Below are positions 46,942 through 55,639 of a stretch of 64,000 nucleotides of DNA, in pieces. Below the pieces are notes generated by a model. That model ran no database searches and was not told the origin of the DNA. It saw only the letters and a list, made by a program, of their open reading frames with translations. Position numbers and translations under genes: made by a program. The stretch spans positions 1-64,000 of the forward strand of contig NZ_OMPE01000003.1 in NCBI RefSeq assembly GCF_900312815.1, read 5' to 3'. Every line of letters starts with the position of its first letter. The stretch's first letter is position 1. Origin of the DNA: Aquimarina sp. AU474 (GTDB taxonomy: Bacteria > Bacteroidota > Bacteroidia > Flavobacteriales > Flavobacteriaceae).

Positions 46942-47511
46942 ATGACAGATTATAGAGAAGAAATCGAAAAAACTATATCAATATTAAAAAGAGGCGGTAT
47001 TATCTTATACCCTACAGATACTGTATGGGGAATTGGTTGTGATGCAACAAATGCAGAAGCCATTGATAAAGTTTTTGCACTAAAAAAACGAGCAGAAAAT
47101 AAATCTATGATATCTCTAGTGAGTGATTTTAAAATGTTACAGCAGTACGTAGAAGAAGTACCCGAAGTTGCATACGACATTTTAAAATATGCTTCTAAAC
47201 CGACAACTATAATATACGATAGACCTCTTCGAGTAGCCGAAAACCTTATTACAGATGAAAACACCCTGGCAATACGAGTAGCACGAGATCCTTTTTGCGG
47301 AAAATTAATCCGAAAATTTAAACGACCAATCGTTTCTACATCTGCAAACATTAGTTCCATGCCTACTCCAAAAAACTTTGAAGAAATATCTGAAGTCATT
47401 TTGGAAGGCGTAGACTATGTCGTAAATTTGCCTTTACAAAAAAAAGGTGTTAAACCCTCTTCGATTATTAAAATTGGAAATGATAGCACCGTAAAAATTA
47501 TCCGGAAGTAA
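46942..47511 (+). CDS. tsaC: L-threonylcarbamoyladenylate synthase (Sua5/YrdC)
   Basis: Makes threonylcarbamoyl-AMP for the t6A modification of tRNAs that read ANN codons. The 189 residues carry the YrdC signature: GIILYPTDTVWGIGCDA, the nucleotide-binding KKRAENKSMISLVSD, IRVARDPFCGKLI and STSANISSMPTPKNF. It is the short YrdC/TsaC form without a Sua5 C-terminal domain. It lies between GT2 and cca with gaps of nine and eight bases, so it is read as part of the same operon. Confidence 0.94.
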   Translation: MTDYREEIEKTISILKRGGIILYPTDTVWGIGCDATNAEAIDKVFALKKRAENKSMISLVSDFKMLQQYVEEVPEVAYDILKYASKPTTIIYDRPLRVAENLITDENTLAIRVARDPFCGKLIRKFKRPIVSTSANISSMPTPKNFEEISEVILEGVDYVVNLPLQKKGVKPSSIIKIGNDSTVKIIRK

Positions 47512-47519
47512 ATTGATTC

Positions 47520-48944
47520 ATGTCTGACGCCAAAAATTTTAAAGAAGCCTTACAACACCCTATTTTTAAAACTATCACTACAGCCGCAGCAAACTTAAAC
47601 GTAAATTGCTACGTCATAGGAGGATATGTAAGAGATCATATATTACAAAGAGGAAAAGCTAAAGATATTGATGTTGTTGCCGTTGGTAATGGAATACAAT
47701 TAGCAAAAGAAGTCTCTAAACTTTTACCTAATAATCCTAAAGTGCAGGTTTTTAAAACTTATGGTACTGCGATGCTCAAGACTGAAGATATTGAAGTAGA
47801 ATTTGTGGGCGCACGCAAGGAGTCTTATTCAGAAAACAGTAGGAATCCTGTTGTTGAGAATGGCACTTTAGAAGATGATCAAAATCGTAGAGATTTTACT
47901 ATTAATGCACTTGCATTAAATTTATCTCAAGAAAATTTTGGAGAATTACTCGATCCTTTTAATGGGATCGTAGATCTAAATTCGCAAATTATCCGTACTC
48001 CTTTAGATCCAGATATCACATACTCTGATGATCCCCTACGTATGATGCGAGCTATTAGATTTGCCTCTCAATTAAATTTCAAAATAGAAGACAAATCACT
48101 TAAAGCTATTTCAAAAAATAAAGATCGTATAAAAATCATTACAAAAGAACGAATTGTCGATGAGCTTCATAAGATTATTTTAAGTGATCAACCATCCTTA
48201 GGCTTCATATTATTAGAAAGCACAGGGCTATTAAGATACATTCTTCCAGAATTAATTGCCTTAAAAGGTATTGACGAAATTGAAGGACAACGCCACAAAG
48301 ATAATTTCTATCACACTCTTGAAGTAGTAGATAATATTGCCGAAAACACTGATGACTTATGGTTACGTTGGGCAGCATTACTACATGATATTGGTAAAGC
48401 ACCTACTAAAAAGTTTAGCAAAAAAGTAGGTTGGACTTTTCATGGTCATGAATTTGTGGGTTCTAAAATGGTTTTTAAACTTTTTAAAAGATTAAAAATG
48501 CCATTAAATGAAAAAATGAAATTCGTTCAGAAAATGGTTTTAATGAGTTCGCGACCTATTGTAATTGCTAGTGGCGTGACTGATTCTGCCGTACGAAGAC
48601 TTGTATTTGATGCTGGGGATTATATTGAAGAATTAATGACACTTTGCGAAGCAGATATTACTACTAAAAACCCTAAACGTTTTAAAAAATACCATCACAA
48701 TTTTAAAATTGTACGACAAAAAATGGTAGAGGTCGAAGAACGAGATCATATTCGCAATTTTCAGCCTCCAGTTACTGGTGAAGAAATAATGAAAATTTTC
48801 AACATAAAACCGTCGAGAGAGATCGGAATTATTAAAGAAGCAATAAAAGAAGCCATTCTAGAAGGAGAAATTCCTAACGAACATGAAGCAGCCTATCAAT
48901 TTATGATAGAAAAAGGAAAGGAACTGGGATTAAAAATGAGTTAA
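47520..48944 (+). CDS. cca: CCA tRNA nucleotidyltransferase with HD domain
   Basis: Adds or repairs the 3'-CCA of tRNA. The 474-residue protein has the class II nucleotidyltransferase head (VIGGYVRDHILQRGKAKDIDVVAVG: GGYVRD and the DxD pair), the RRDFTINALAL and DPLRMMRAIRFASQL motifs and a C-terminal HD phosphohydrolase domain (HKDNFYHTLEVV, WAALLHDIGKAP). Enzymes of this head are split between CCA-adding and poly(A) polymerase; CCA is the usual role of the Bacteroidota member. It sits between tsaC and ctaA with 8- and 15-base gaps. Confidence 0.93.
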   Translation: MSDAKNFKEALQHPIFKTITTAAANLNVNCYVIGGYVRDHILQRGKAKDIDVVAVGNGIQLAKEVSKLLPNNPKVQVFKTYGTAMLKTEDIEVEFVGARKESYSENSRNPVVENGTLEDDQNRRDFTINALALNLSQENFGELLDPFNGIVDLNSQIIRTPLDPDITYSDDPLRMMRAIRFASQLNFKIEDKSLKAISKNKDRIKIITKERIVDELHKIILSDQPSLGFILLESTGLLRYILPELIALKGIDEIEGQRHKDNFYHTLEVVDNIAENTDDLWLRWAALLHDIGKAPTKKFSKKVGWTFHGHEFVGSKMVFKLFKRLKMPLNEKMKFVQKMVLMSSRPIVIASGVTDSAVRRLVFDAGDYIEELMTLCEADITTKNPKRFKKYHHNFKIVRQKMVEVEERDHIRNFQPPVTGEEIMKIFNIKPSREIGIIKEAIKEAILEGEIPNEHEAAYQFMIEKGKELGLKMS

Positions 48945-48959
48945 CAGATTAACAACTTT

Positions 48960-49976
48960 ATGAAAAAGGATAATAAAAAAGTAATTTATTGGCTACTTGC
49001 GGGGTGTATGTTAATCTTCGTTATGGTAGTTGTTGGAGGAATTACCAGGCTTACACATTCAGGACTATCTATTTCTAACTACAAACTAATCTCTGGCACT
49101 ATACCTCCTATGAATGATTCAGAATGGAATGAAGCATTTGAGTTGTACAAACAATATCCCGAGTACCAAAAAATAAATCATCAATTTACTATTGAAGATT
49201 TTAAAGACATTTATTTCTGGGAGTGGTTGCACCGTGTAATCGGAAGATTTATAGGTATTGTATTTATTATTCCTTTTATATATTTCTTAATTCGGAAACA
49301 ACTTACTAAGCCCACCATAAAAAAATCAATAATATTAATGGTTTTAGGAGGTTTTCAAGGTTTCCTAGGTTGGTTTATGGTAAAAAGTGGTTTAATTGAT
49401 CGGCCCGATGTAAGTCACTATCGATTAGCAATGCATCTTTCTATGGCCTTTATCACTTTTGCCTACACACTATGGGTTGCACTAGATCTTATGTATCCAG
49501 ATAAAAAGACAATCAACATTAAATTTAGAAACCTTATTCGATGGGGTTTAGGATTGCTTTTGTTGCAAATCGTTTACGGTGCTTTTGTAGCCGGATTAGA
49601 TGCAGGTTTATTACACAATCATTGGCCACTAATGAATGATGGATCGGTAATACATGAATCTGTATATATAGAACAATCCCCTTTAATTAAAAATTTTATT
49701 GAAGGAAAAAGCGGAGTACAATTTATACATCGATACTTAGCATACTTCGTGGTTGGATTAATTATTTTGATCTGGTACAGAAGTAAAAAAATACAAAAAA
49801 ACAACATCCAATCCTGGTCATTGAATATATTACTAATTGCTGTTTGCATTCAATTTCTACTTGGTGTTTTCACATTACTATACAGAGTACCTCTTACATT
49901 GGGAGTTTTACATCAAGTGGTAGCATTTTTATTACTTGGGGCAATGACTTTTTCATTACATCGTTTTAGTAAATAA
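48960..49976 (+). CDS. ctaA: Heme A synthase (COX15/CtaA)
   Basis: Converts heme O to heme A for cytochrome c oxidase, in the cytoplasmic membrane. The 338 residues have about eight helices and the four heme-ligand histidine motifs expected: EWLHRVIGRFIG (about 95), HYRLAMHLS (about 158), FIHRYLAYF (about 262) and VLHQVVAFLLL (about 319). Its partner heme O synthase is not in the window. It lies 15 bases after cca, so expression may depend on the preceding genes. Confidence 0.95.
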   Translation: MKKDNKKVIYWLLAGCMLIFVMVVVGGITRLTHSGLSISNYKLISGTIPPMNDSEWNEAFELYKQYPEYQKINHQFTIEDFKDIYFWEWLHRVIGRFIGIVFIIPFIYFLIRKQLTKPTIKKSIILMVLGGFQGFLGWFMVKSGLIDRPDVSHYRLAMHLSMAFITFAYTLWVALDLMYPDKKTINIKFRNLIRWGLGLLLLQIVYGAFVAGLDAGLLHNHWPLMNDGSVIHESVYIEQSPLIKNFIEGKSGVQFIHRYLAYFVVGLIILIWYRSKKIQKNNIQSWSLNILLIAVCIQFLLGVFTLLYRVPLTLGVLHQVVAFLLLGAMTFSLHRFSK

Positions 49977-49990
49977 CATCTCATTTATAG

Positions 49991-49998
49991 TATCTTTG
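49991..49998 (+). promoter_or_regulatory. -7 element for the pRiA4b ORF-3-like gene
   Basis: TATCTTTG ends 21 bases before the ATG at 50020, giving a leader of about 16 bases. No TTG at -33 was found. Confidence 0.5.
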
Positions 49999-50019
49999 CA
50001 GTTCCAAAATTAGTTAAGA

Positions 50020-50535
50020 ATGATTTATCGCTTTAGAATTATATTAGACACTGAAGAAGATGTGTTTAGAGATATCGAAATCGAACAAGATGCAACATTA
50101 GAACAATTTCATAATGTGATTACGCAATCTTTCGGATTTGATGGTACAGAAATGGCTTCTTTTTATGTTAGTGATGATCAATGGAGCCAAGGTGAAGAAA
50201 TATCTTTGTTTGACATGAGTGACGGTAGCCAACCCGTTAGGTTAATGAATGAAACTACTTTGATTGATGTTGTACATGAAGCTTCGCCTAAATTGATTTA
50301 TGTTTACGATTTCTTGAGTATGTGGACTTTCCTGGTAGAATTAGCAGAAATAGCAGAGTACGAAGGCGGTATGGAATACCCTAATGTTATGTTCGTTCAT
50401 GGTCAGTTACCAGATAAAGCACCAGATAAAGAATTTAAATCTGATGAATCTGAAAATTTCGACGAAGGAAATGACGATGGATTCATGGATCTTGATGAAT
50501 ATGATGAATTAGGTTTTGATGAGAATTGGAATTAA
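50020..50535 (+). CDS. pRiA4b ORF-3-like family protein
   Basis: A 171-residue protein of the pRiA4b ORF-3-like (IS1096 passenger TnpR-named) family, with an N-terminal alpha/beta domain: MIYRFRIILDTEEDVFRDIE, LEQFHNVITQSFGFDGTEMAS and YVSDDQWSQGEEIS. The C-terminal 45 residues are acidic and low-complexity (SDESENFDEGNDDGFMDLDE). The TnpR name is historic and there is no transposase nearby, so no mobility is implied. It precedes the nucleoid-associated protein gene by 61 bases. Function unknown. Confidence 0.82.
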   Translation: MIYRFRIILDTEEDVFRDIEIEQDATLEQFHNVITQSFGFDGTEMASFYVSDDQWSQGEEISLFDMSDGSQPVRLMNETTLIDVVHEASPKLIYVYDFLSMWTFLVELAEIAEYEGGMEYPNVMFVHGQLPDKAPDKEFKSDESENFDEGNDDGFMDLDEYDELGFDENWN

Positions 50536-50596
50536 TTCAAAAAACTAAAACAATAAAACATTTCGATAAAATTATAACAGTAAGAAAAACAAGAAT

Positions 50597-51655
50597 ATGA
50601 TTAACCTATATAGCACCCAAATCGAATCGTTATCTGTTCATAAAGTAGGTAATAAAAATAAAGGGGAAAGCATATTTTTATCAGACTCTCCTTATCAAGT
50701 AAATGATGAACTTACTGCTATTCTAAAAGAATATTTTTTTAAACCTTTTAGAGAAAAAGAAGAAAATTATTTTCAGTTTGCCAATGAAGTAGATTTTGAA
50801 TTTAATCCTCTATATAAAGTTGTCACAGAAATTTTTGAAAACCCATCTGGAGTACATGAAAAATCTAAACGAATTGCTTCTCTCCTGTATGAACAATCAA
50901 ATCACCCGCACATCAAAAGTGGAGAAGTTTATGTAACCTATCTTGAAAATGTAACAATCGATAATGAAAAAGTATCTGCTCTAGGGATTTTTAAATCCGA
51001 ATTAAAACACGATTTTCTTCAATTTGAAGAAAGAGAATCAGACATAGAGTTATTAATCCAGCAAGGAGTTAATCTAAACAAGCTTGATAAAGGGTGTCTA
51101 ATTTTTAATCATAAAAAAGAAGAGGGATACAAAGTATTATCTGTAGACTCTAACCGATATGACACCAAGTATTGGTTAGAAAATTTCTTAGGAGTAGAAG
51201 CATTTGCCGATGAAAATTTTTATACCAAAAAGTATATGAAATTTTGCCAAGATTTTGCCAAAGATGTAGTATTACCCGCAGAAGATAAAAAGGAAGAGGT
51301 AATGTTCATGAATCGTGCAGTAAATCACTTTGCAAAAAATGATGAATTTGAAGAATCGGCATTTTTAAATGACGTAATTGATAATCCAGATTTAATCCCC
51401 GAATTTAAACATTATAAAGTAGAAAAGGCACCAAAATATCAAATCGAAGACCTTACTTCTTTCCCTATTGCAAATAATGCAGTTACTGCAGCTAGAAAAA
51501 AAATCAAAAATGTAATCAATCTTGATACTAATGTTCAAATAAAAATGGATTTCATTAATCCCGAATCTGCAGAGAAATTTGTAGAAAAAGGTTGGGATGA
51601 AGAAAAACAGATGTATTATTACTTGGTATACTTTAATAAAGAACAAAAAACATAA
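50597..51655 (+). CDS. 37-kDa nucleoid-associated protein (NdpA/YejK family)
   Basis: A 352-residue soluble protein of the NdpA (37-kDa nucleoid-associated) family, which in E. coli binds DNA and is of uncertain role. Recognisable parts are MINLYSTQIESLSVHKVGNK, FNPLYKVVTEIFENPS, SGEVYVTYLENVTIDNEKV and LGIFKSELKHDFLQF, followed by a charged C-terminal half. No membrane helix is present. The TSUP permease gene follows after six bases, so they share a transcript; the purpose of the pairing is unclear. Confidence 0.85.
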   Translation: MINLYSTQIESLSVHKVGNKNKGESIFLSDSPYQVNDELTAILKEYFFKPFREKEENYFQFANEVDFEFNPLYKVVTEIFENPSGVHEKSKRIASLLYEQSNHPHIKSGEVYVTYLENVTIDNEKVSALGIFKSELKHDFLQFEERESDIELLIQQGVNLNKLDKGCLIFNHKKEEGYKVLSVDSNRYDTKYWLENFLGVEAFADENFYTKKYMKFCQDFAKDVVLPAEDKKEEVMFMNRAVNHFAKNDEFEESAFLNDVIDNPDLIPEFKHYKVEKAPKYQIEDLTSFPIANNAVTAARKKIKNVINLDTNVQIKMDFINPESAEKFVEKGWDEEKQMYYYLVYFNKEQKT

Positions 51656-51661
51656 TAGGCA

Positions 51662-52435
51662 ATGGACTACATTCTTGTTGGTGTCATTGCTTTACTAGGA
51701 TCGGGATTAACATTTTTCTCTGGTTTTGGATTAGGAACACTATTAATGCCGGTATTCGCATTGTTCTTTCCTATTGATATTGCCATCGCATTAACCGCTA
51801 TAGTTCATTTACTAAACAATATCTTTAAATTAACACTTGTAGGAAAAAAAGCTAACCTCAAAACAGTATTACGATTTGGGTTACCCGCTATCTTATTTGC
51901 TTTTTTAGGAGCTTACATATTGGGATCATTAACAAATATTAAACCTTTGTATTCGTATAATATCGAAAATAAATTATATCAAATTACTGTTGTTAAAATC
52001 TGTATAGCATCATTATTAATTTTCTTTTCTCTTTTTGATCTTATCCCTAAACTTAAAAGACTAGAGATTGACACTAAATATCTACCTTTAGGTGGGGCTT
52101 TAAGTGGTTTTTTCGGTGGGTTATCGGGTCATCAAGGAGCACTGCGAACTGCCTTTTTAATACGAACCAAATTAAGCAAAGAAGCTTTTATCGCTACAGG
52201 AGTATCTATAGCTTGTTTTATTGATGTTTCTAGAATTTCAGTCTATGCCAAAGATATTTATTCATTAGGTGATCAACTTAATTATCCTATGCTTGTTACT
52301 GCAACAGTTATGGCATTTGTAGGTGCCTATTTAGGCAATAAGTTCCTAAAAAAAATCACCATCAACACCATCCAAATTGTTGTTGGGGTATTACTTATTG
52401 TTTTTTCAATATTACTTGGAATTGGGATTTTATAA
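51662..52435 (+). CDS. TauE/SafE (TSUP) family membrane permease
   Basis: A 257-residue membrane protein of the TSUP/TauE-SafE group, thought to move sulfite, sulfoacetate or related organosulfur anions. It has about eight hydrophobic helices, with the duplicated glycine-rich motif FSGFGLGTLLMPVFALFF near the N-terminus and GGALSGFFGGLSGHQGALRT in the middle. The actual substrate is not determinable. It starts six bases after the NdpA-type gene and ends 35 bases from the convergent kinase-like gene; no terminator is seen in that gap. Confidence 0.87.
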   Translation: MDYILVGVIALLGSGLTFFSGFGLGTLLMPVFALFFPIDIAIALTAIVHLLNNIFKLTLVGKKANLKTVLRFGLPAILFAFLGAYILGSLTNIKPLYSYNIENKLYQITVVKICIASLLIFFSLFDLIPKLKRLEIDTKYLPLGGALSGFFGGLSGHQGALRTAFLIRTKLSKEAFIATGVSIACFIDVSRISVYAKDIYSLGDQLNYPMLVTATVMAFVGAYLGNKFLKKITINTIQIVVGVLLIVFSILLGIGIL

Positions 52436-52470
52436 TCAACGATGTAATAGTATACCTAAAATCAAAACGC

Positions 52471-53538
52471 TTACTTATCCAATAAATTTTTCATGTTTAC
52501 ATTCTCATAGTTGCGTCGTACAAAGTCCATAGCCGTCTTTAGCACTTCTCCCATCGAACTACTACGTCTAAAATTTAAATCTAAGGTAAAATTATATAAA
52601 TGCTCCCTCAATTCTATTAGGTTTTCCTTTGTAGAAATCTGATCAGAACACATACAATCTACCAAAGTTTCATATCGAGACCTAGAAGCCAAAATTCGTT
52701 TTGCCAATATTGAACGCTCTTCTTTTTTATATTGTTCTATAGAATTAGGTTGCAATTTATTCATTACAATATCTACCATGGTATAATTCTCTTTAAAAAA
52801 CTGCGGTTGGTAGACTTTTAATTTACCTTCAAAACATTGTTGATCAAAATCTATAGCTCTAATCTTATATTCTACATGATCAAAATCATGAATAGGTATG
52901 ATTACATAATTATAAGAACGCATATCTCCTAATAATCGCATTTGACAGCGTTCATTAAATTTCACAAATTCTTTGGCAATTTGTGATTTTGCCTGATCAC
53001 TAAGATCAGGAAGAAAATCCTTGATAAATACATCTCCAGGGATACCAGCAATATGCTCTTCTATTAGTGTGTTTTTGTACACCAAAAAATTAATTCGATT
53101 AGGAGAAAACATATGCTCTAACTCTAAACCATAAATACGCGAAGCATCTGCCTTTTTCACATAAATATATGTGTAGTTATCATTTAGAATATTTCTAACC
53201 TTAATTCGAAATGGTTTCGAATTTCCAAAAGTGCAATAATCGATTGCGTCAATGTTCAAGAACTCAATAGCATCCTCGTTACCATCAGAATGTAGAATTG
53301 TATATACTTTTTTAAGACTAGATTCTATCTCAGGTCTTTCATGCTCCTCATAATATAGTCGAACCCATAAAGTATCTTCATCATTACTATCATACACAAC
53401 TACTGAGCCCGAAAATCTAAGTAAATCATCATAAAACACCGGAATTTTAATCTTTCGATTACATTCTTTTAAATACCTATCTAGTTGATCATTTATAGGG
53501 TACGTCGGTTTTTTTTTCGACATTAATTTTTCTTCCAT
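52471..53538 (-). CDS. Unknown protein with protein-kinase-like motifs
   Basis: I do not recognise a named family. The 355-residue soluble protein (ATG at 53538; a TTG three codons earlier is possible) has IYVKKAD (about 135), then later LLGDMRSYNYVIIP with D205 and N210 spaced as in the kinase catalytic loop D-x4-N, and RAIDFDQQC with D230-F-D232 where DFG would be. This three-part pattern is that of the protein-kinase-like fold seen in HipA and small-molecule kinases, so a phosphotransferase is a reasonable but unproved reading. The C-terminus is helical and basic. The gene stands alone, divergent from the ABC transporter; no target gene is adjacent. Confidence 0.7.
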   Translation of the reverse strand: MEEKLMSKKKPTYPINDQLDRYLKECNRKIKIPVFYDDLLRFSGSVVVYDSNDEDTLWVRLYYEEHERPEIESSLKKVYTILHSDGNEDAIEFLNIDAIDYCTFGNSKPFRIKVRNILNDNYTYIYVKKADASRIYGLELEHMFSPNRINFLVYKNTLIEEHIAGIPGDVFIKDFLPDLSDQAKSQIAKEFVKFNERCQMRLLGDMRSYNYVIIPIHDFDHVEYKIRAIDFDQQCFEGKLKVYQPQFFKENYTMVDIVMNKLQPNSIEQYKKEERSILAKRILASRSRYETLVDCMCSDQISTKENLIELREHLYNFTLDLNFRRSSSMGEVLKTAMDFVRRNYENVNMKNLLDK

Positions 53539-53550
53539 AACCTTCAATCA

Positions 53551-53660
53551 TTTCAAGAGGCAAGTTACAAATAACAATTATGAAACCCCAAAAGGATTAA
53601 TAGCTTCAATGGTTCTAACATTTTCAACATCTTTATATTTTGTCTTTTATCCTCTTGAAA
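53551..53660. repeat. Widely spaced inverted repeat in the divergent promoter region
   Basis: TTTCAAGAGG (53551-53560) and CCTCTTGAAA (53651-53660) are perfect reverse complements 90 bases apart within the 183-base space between the kinase-like gene (-) and the ABC transporter genes (+). They could be two halves of a looped operator or simple coincidence. Confidence 0.35.
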
Positions 53661-53730
53661 GTCAAAAGAAATTGTAACAAAAGATCATACTGATCGTCTT
53701 GTTTAATATAACTGCCAAAAATAATCACAA

Positions 53731-54630
53731 TTGGAAAATATACTCACGTTAAATAATCTCACAAAGAAATTTGACCATATCACTGCTGTCAAAGATCTTT
53801 CTTTTACTATAAAAAAGGGAAATGTTTATGGCATATTAGGGCCAAACGGAAGTGGGAAATCAACAACACTAGGGATTGTATTAAATGTGGTAAACCGGAC
53901 ATCAGGAGATTTTACTTGGTTCGACGGAAATACATCAACACATAATGCCTTAAAAAAAGTAGGTGCCATTATAGAGCGCCCTAACTTTTATCCTTATATG
54001 ACTGCTTCTCAAAACCTAAAGTTGGTGTGCCAAATTAAAGAGGTTCCCGCTGACAAGATTGACGAAAAACTAGAACTCGTTGGGTTATTAGATCGCAAAG
54101 ACAGCAAGTTTAGAACGTTTTCTTTAGGAATGAAACAACGATTAGCAATTGCCTCGGCATTACTTAACGATCCCGAAATATTAATCCTAGATGAGCCTAC
54201 CAATGGTTTAGATCCACAAGGGATACATCAGATTCGTGAAATCATTAAAAAAATTGCATCTCAAGGGACTACTATTCTTTTGGCTTCTCACCTACTCGAC
54301 GAAGTAGAAAAAGTATGTAGCCATGTTGTGATTATAAGAAAAGGTGTAAAATTATACTCCGGTCCAGTAGATGAAATGAATGCTAGTTATGGTTTCTTTG
54401 AGTTAAAAAGTAATCAAAACTCTATTCTAAAAGAGTGGTTAACCAAACACAAAGATTTTAAAAGTTTTAAAGAAGAAGGAGATAAAATCATTGCCTTTTT
54501 GGCTCATGAGTTAGATGAAGAAAGTCTTAATAGACAATTGTTTAAGGAAGGTATCGTTCTTACATATCTTGTAAAACGAAAAGAAAGTCTCGAAGAGCAA
54601 TTCCTACAATTAACCAGCAACTTAAACTAA
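53731..54630 (+). CDS. ABC transporter ATP-binding protein
   Basis: Nucleotide-binding subunit of an ABC-2-type exporter. The 299 residues start at a TTG (M-E-N-I-L-T-L-N-N-L). Walker A GPNGSGKST is at residues 37-45, the signature is FSLGMKQRLAIASAL, Walker B LILDEPTNGLDP, and the H-loop in LLASHLLDEVEK. After about residue 215 comes the usual C-terminal extension. The order and the LYSGPVDEM motif match bacitracin-type or natural-product resistance exporters, but the substrate is unknown. The permease gene follows after four bases, so they are one operon. Confidence 0.92.
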   Translation: MENILTLNNLTKKFDHITAVKDLSFTIKKGNVYGILGPNGSGKSTTLGIVLNVVNRTSGDFTWFDGNTSTHNALKKVGAIIERPNFYPYMTASQNLKLVCQIKEVPADKIDEKLELVGLLDRKDSKFRTFSLGMKQRLAIASALLNDPEILILDEPTNGLDPQGIHQIREIIKKIASQGTTILLASHLLDEVEKVCSHVVIIRKGVKLYSGPVDEMNASYGFFELKSNQNSILKEWLTKHKDFKSFKEEGDKIIAFLAHELDEESLNRQLFKEGIVLTYLVKRKESLEEQFLQLTSNLN

Positions 54631-54634
54631 AAAC

Positions 54635-55474
54635 ATGTTACGACTACTCAATATAGAATTTCAAAAATTAAGATACAATAAAGCTGCTAAGGTTTTAACT
54701 ATCACTTATTTTATACTTATTACTGCCATCGCATTAATTGCTTCTTACGAATTTAGTTTTGGAGGTGTAAATTTCCGATTGGCAGATCAAGGAATATTTA
54801 ATTTCCCATATATATGGCATTTTAATGCTTTTATAGCGGCATGGCTAAAACTGTTTTTGGCTATTGTGATTGTATCTATAATGGCTAACGAATATACAAA
54901 CCGTACCCTAAAACAAAACCTAATAGATGGACTAAGCAAGAAGGAGTTTTTAGCTTCAAAATTTCTTACGGTTATTGTTTTTTCATTGATATCTACTATA
55001 TTTTTATTTCTTGTGTCATTAGTACTAGGGTTGATATTCTCAGATTATAACGAATTCTCGATTATCTTTTCTGGTTTAGAATTTATCTTCGCCTATTTCT
55101 TAAAACTTGTAGGCTTCTTTTCTTTCTGTATGTTTTTAGGGATTCTAATCAAAAGATCGGCTTTCGCATTAGGTTTTTTAATCTTTTGGCAAATTATAGA
55201 AGGTCTATTTAGATTAGTCTCTGGGTTGTTTAAATGGAAATTTGAAACAGATTTTGTTGATAAAATTATACCGTTTCTCCCTCTAGAAAGCATGAGTAAT
55301 TTGGTTAATGAGCCTTTTAGTAGATTAAACTTTATTCAATCTGCTGCTAATCAATTAGGAGAAAATTTTCAAAGAGATTACGCCGTGCATTGGTATGAAG
55401 TTGTAATCGTTCTAGTGTGGACTGCCATTTTTGTAAGGCTTTCATATTGGCTTCTTAAAAAGAGAGATTTATAA
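54635..55474 (+). CDS. ABC-2 type transporter permease
   Basis: A 279-residue permease with about six hydrophobic helices (roughly 18-38, 65-88, 110-135, 148-175, 180-195 and 255-272), starting MLRLLNIEFQKLRYNKAAKV and containing MANEYTNRTLKQNLIDGLSKKEFLASKF between helices, which is the usual coupling region of ABC-2 permeases such as BcrB. It is the partner of the ATP-binding protein four bases upstream. The pair could export an antibiotic or another hydrophobic compound; the cargo is unknown. Confidence 0.88.
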   Translation: MLRLLNIEFQKLRYNKAAKVLTITYFILITAIALIASYEFSFGGVNFRLADQGIFNFPYIWHFNAFIAAWLKLFLAIVIVSIMANEYTNRTLKQNLIDGLSKKEFLASKFLTVIVFSLISTIFLFLVSLVLGLIFSDYNEFSIIFSGLEFIFAYFLKLVGFFSFCMFLGILIKRSAFALGFLIFWQIIEGLFRLVSGLFKWKFETDFVDKIIPFLPLESMSNLVNEPFSRLNFIQSAANQLGENFQRDYAVHWYEVVIVLVWTAIFVRLSYWLLKKRDL

Positions 55475-55610
55475 ATCTTTCTTTTTAATTTTCAAAAAAT
55501 ATCGATCATGATTTATCTCATGCTAATCTTAGTTTTATAAAACTGAATTTGTATCTAAATTCTTAACGGAAGTTTATACTCAAATCTATAAATCTATTAT
55601 TCGTATTATG

Positions 55611-55618
55611 TATCTTTA
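55611..55618 (+). promoter_or_regulatory. -7-like element for uvrB
   Basis: TATCTTTA, one base off the TAnnTTTG consensus, ends 21 bases before the uvrB ATG at 55640. Confidence 0.35.
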
Positions 55619-55639
55619 TTCTTAAAAAGTAAGAGGTAC

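Noticed and set aside
46950..47399. 149-codon minus-strand frame opposite tsaC
   Set aside because: Antisense to a well-supported gene; no family resemblance or start signal.
50020..50535. TnpR / IS-element label for the pRiA4b ORF-3-like gene
   Set aside because: There are no terminal repeats, transposase or integrase nearby; the name is historic, so I do not call a mobile element.
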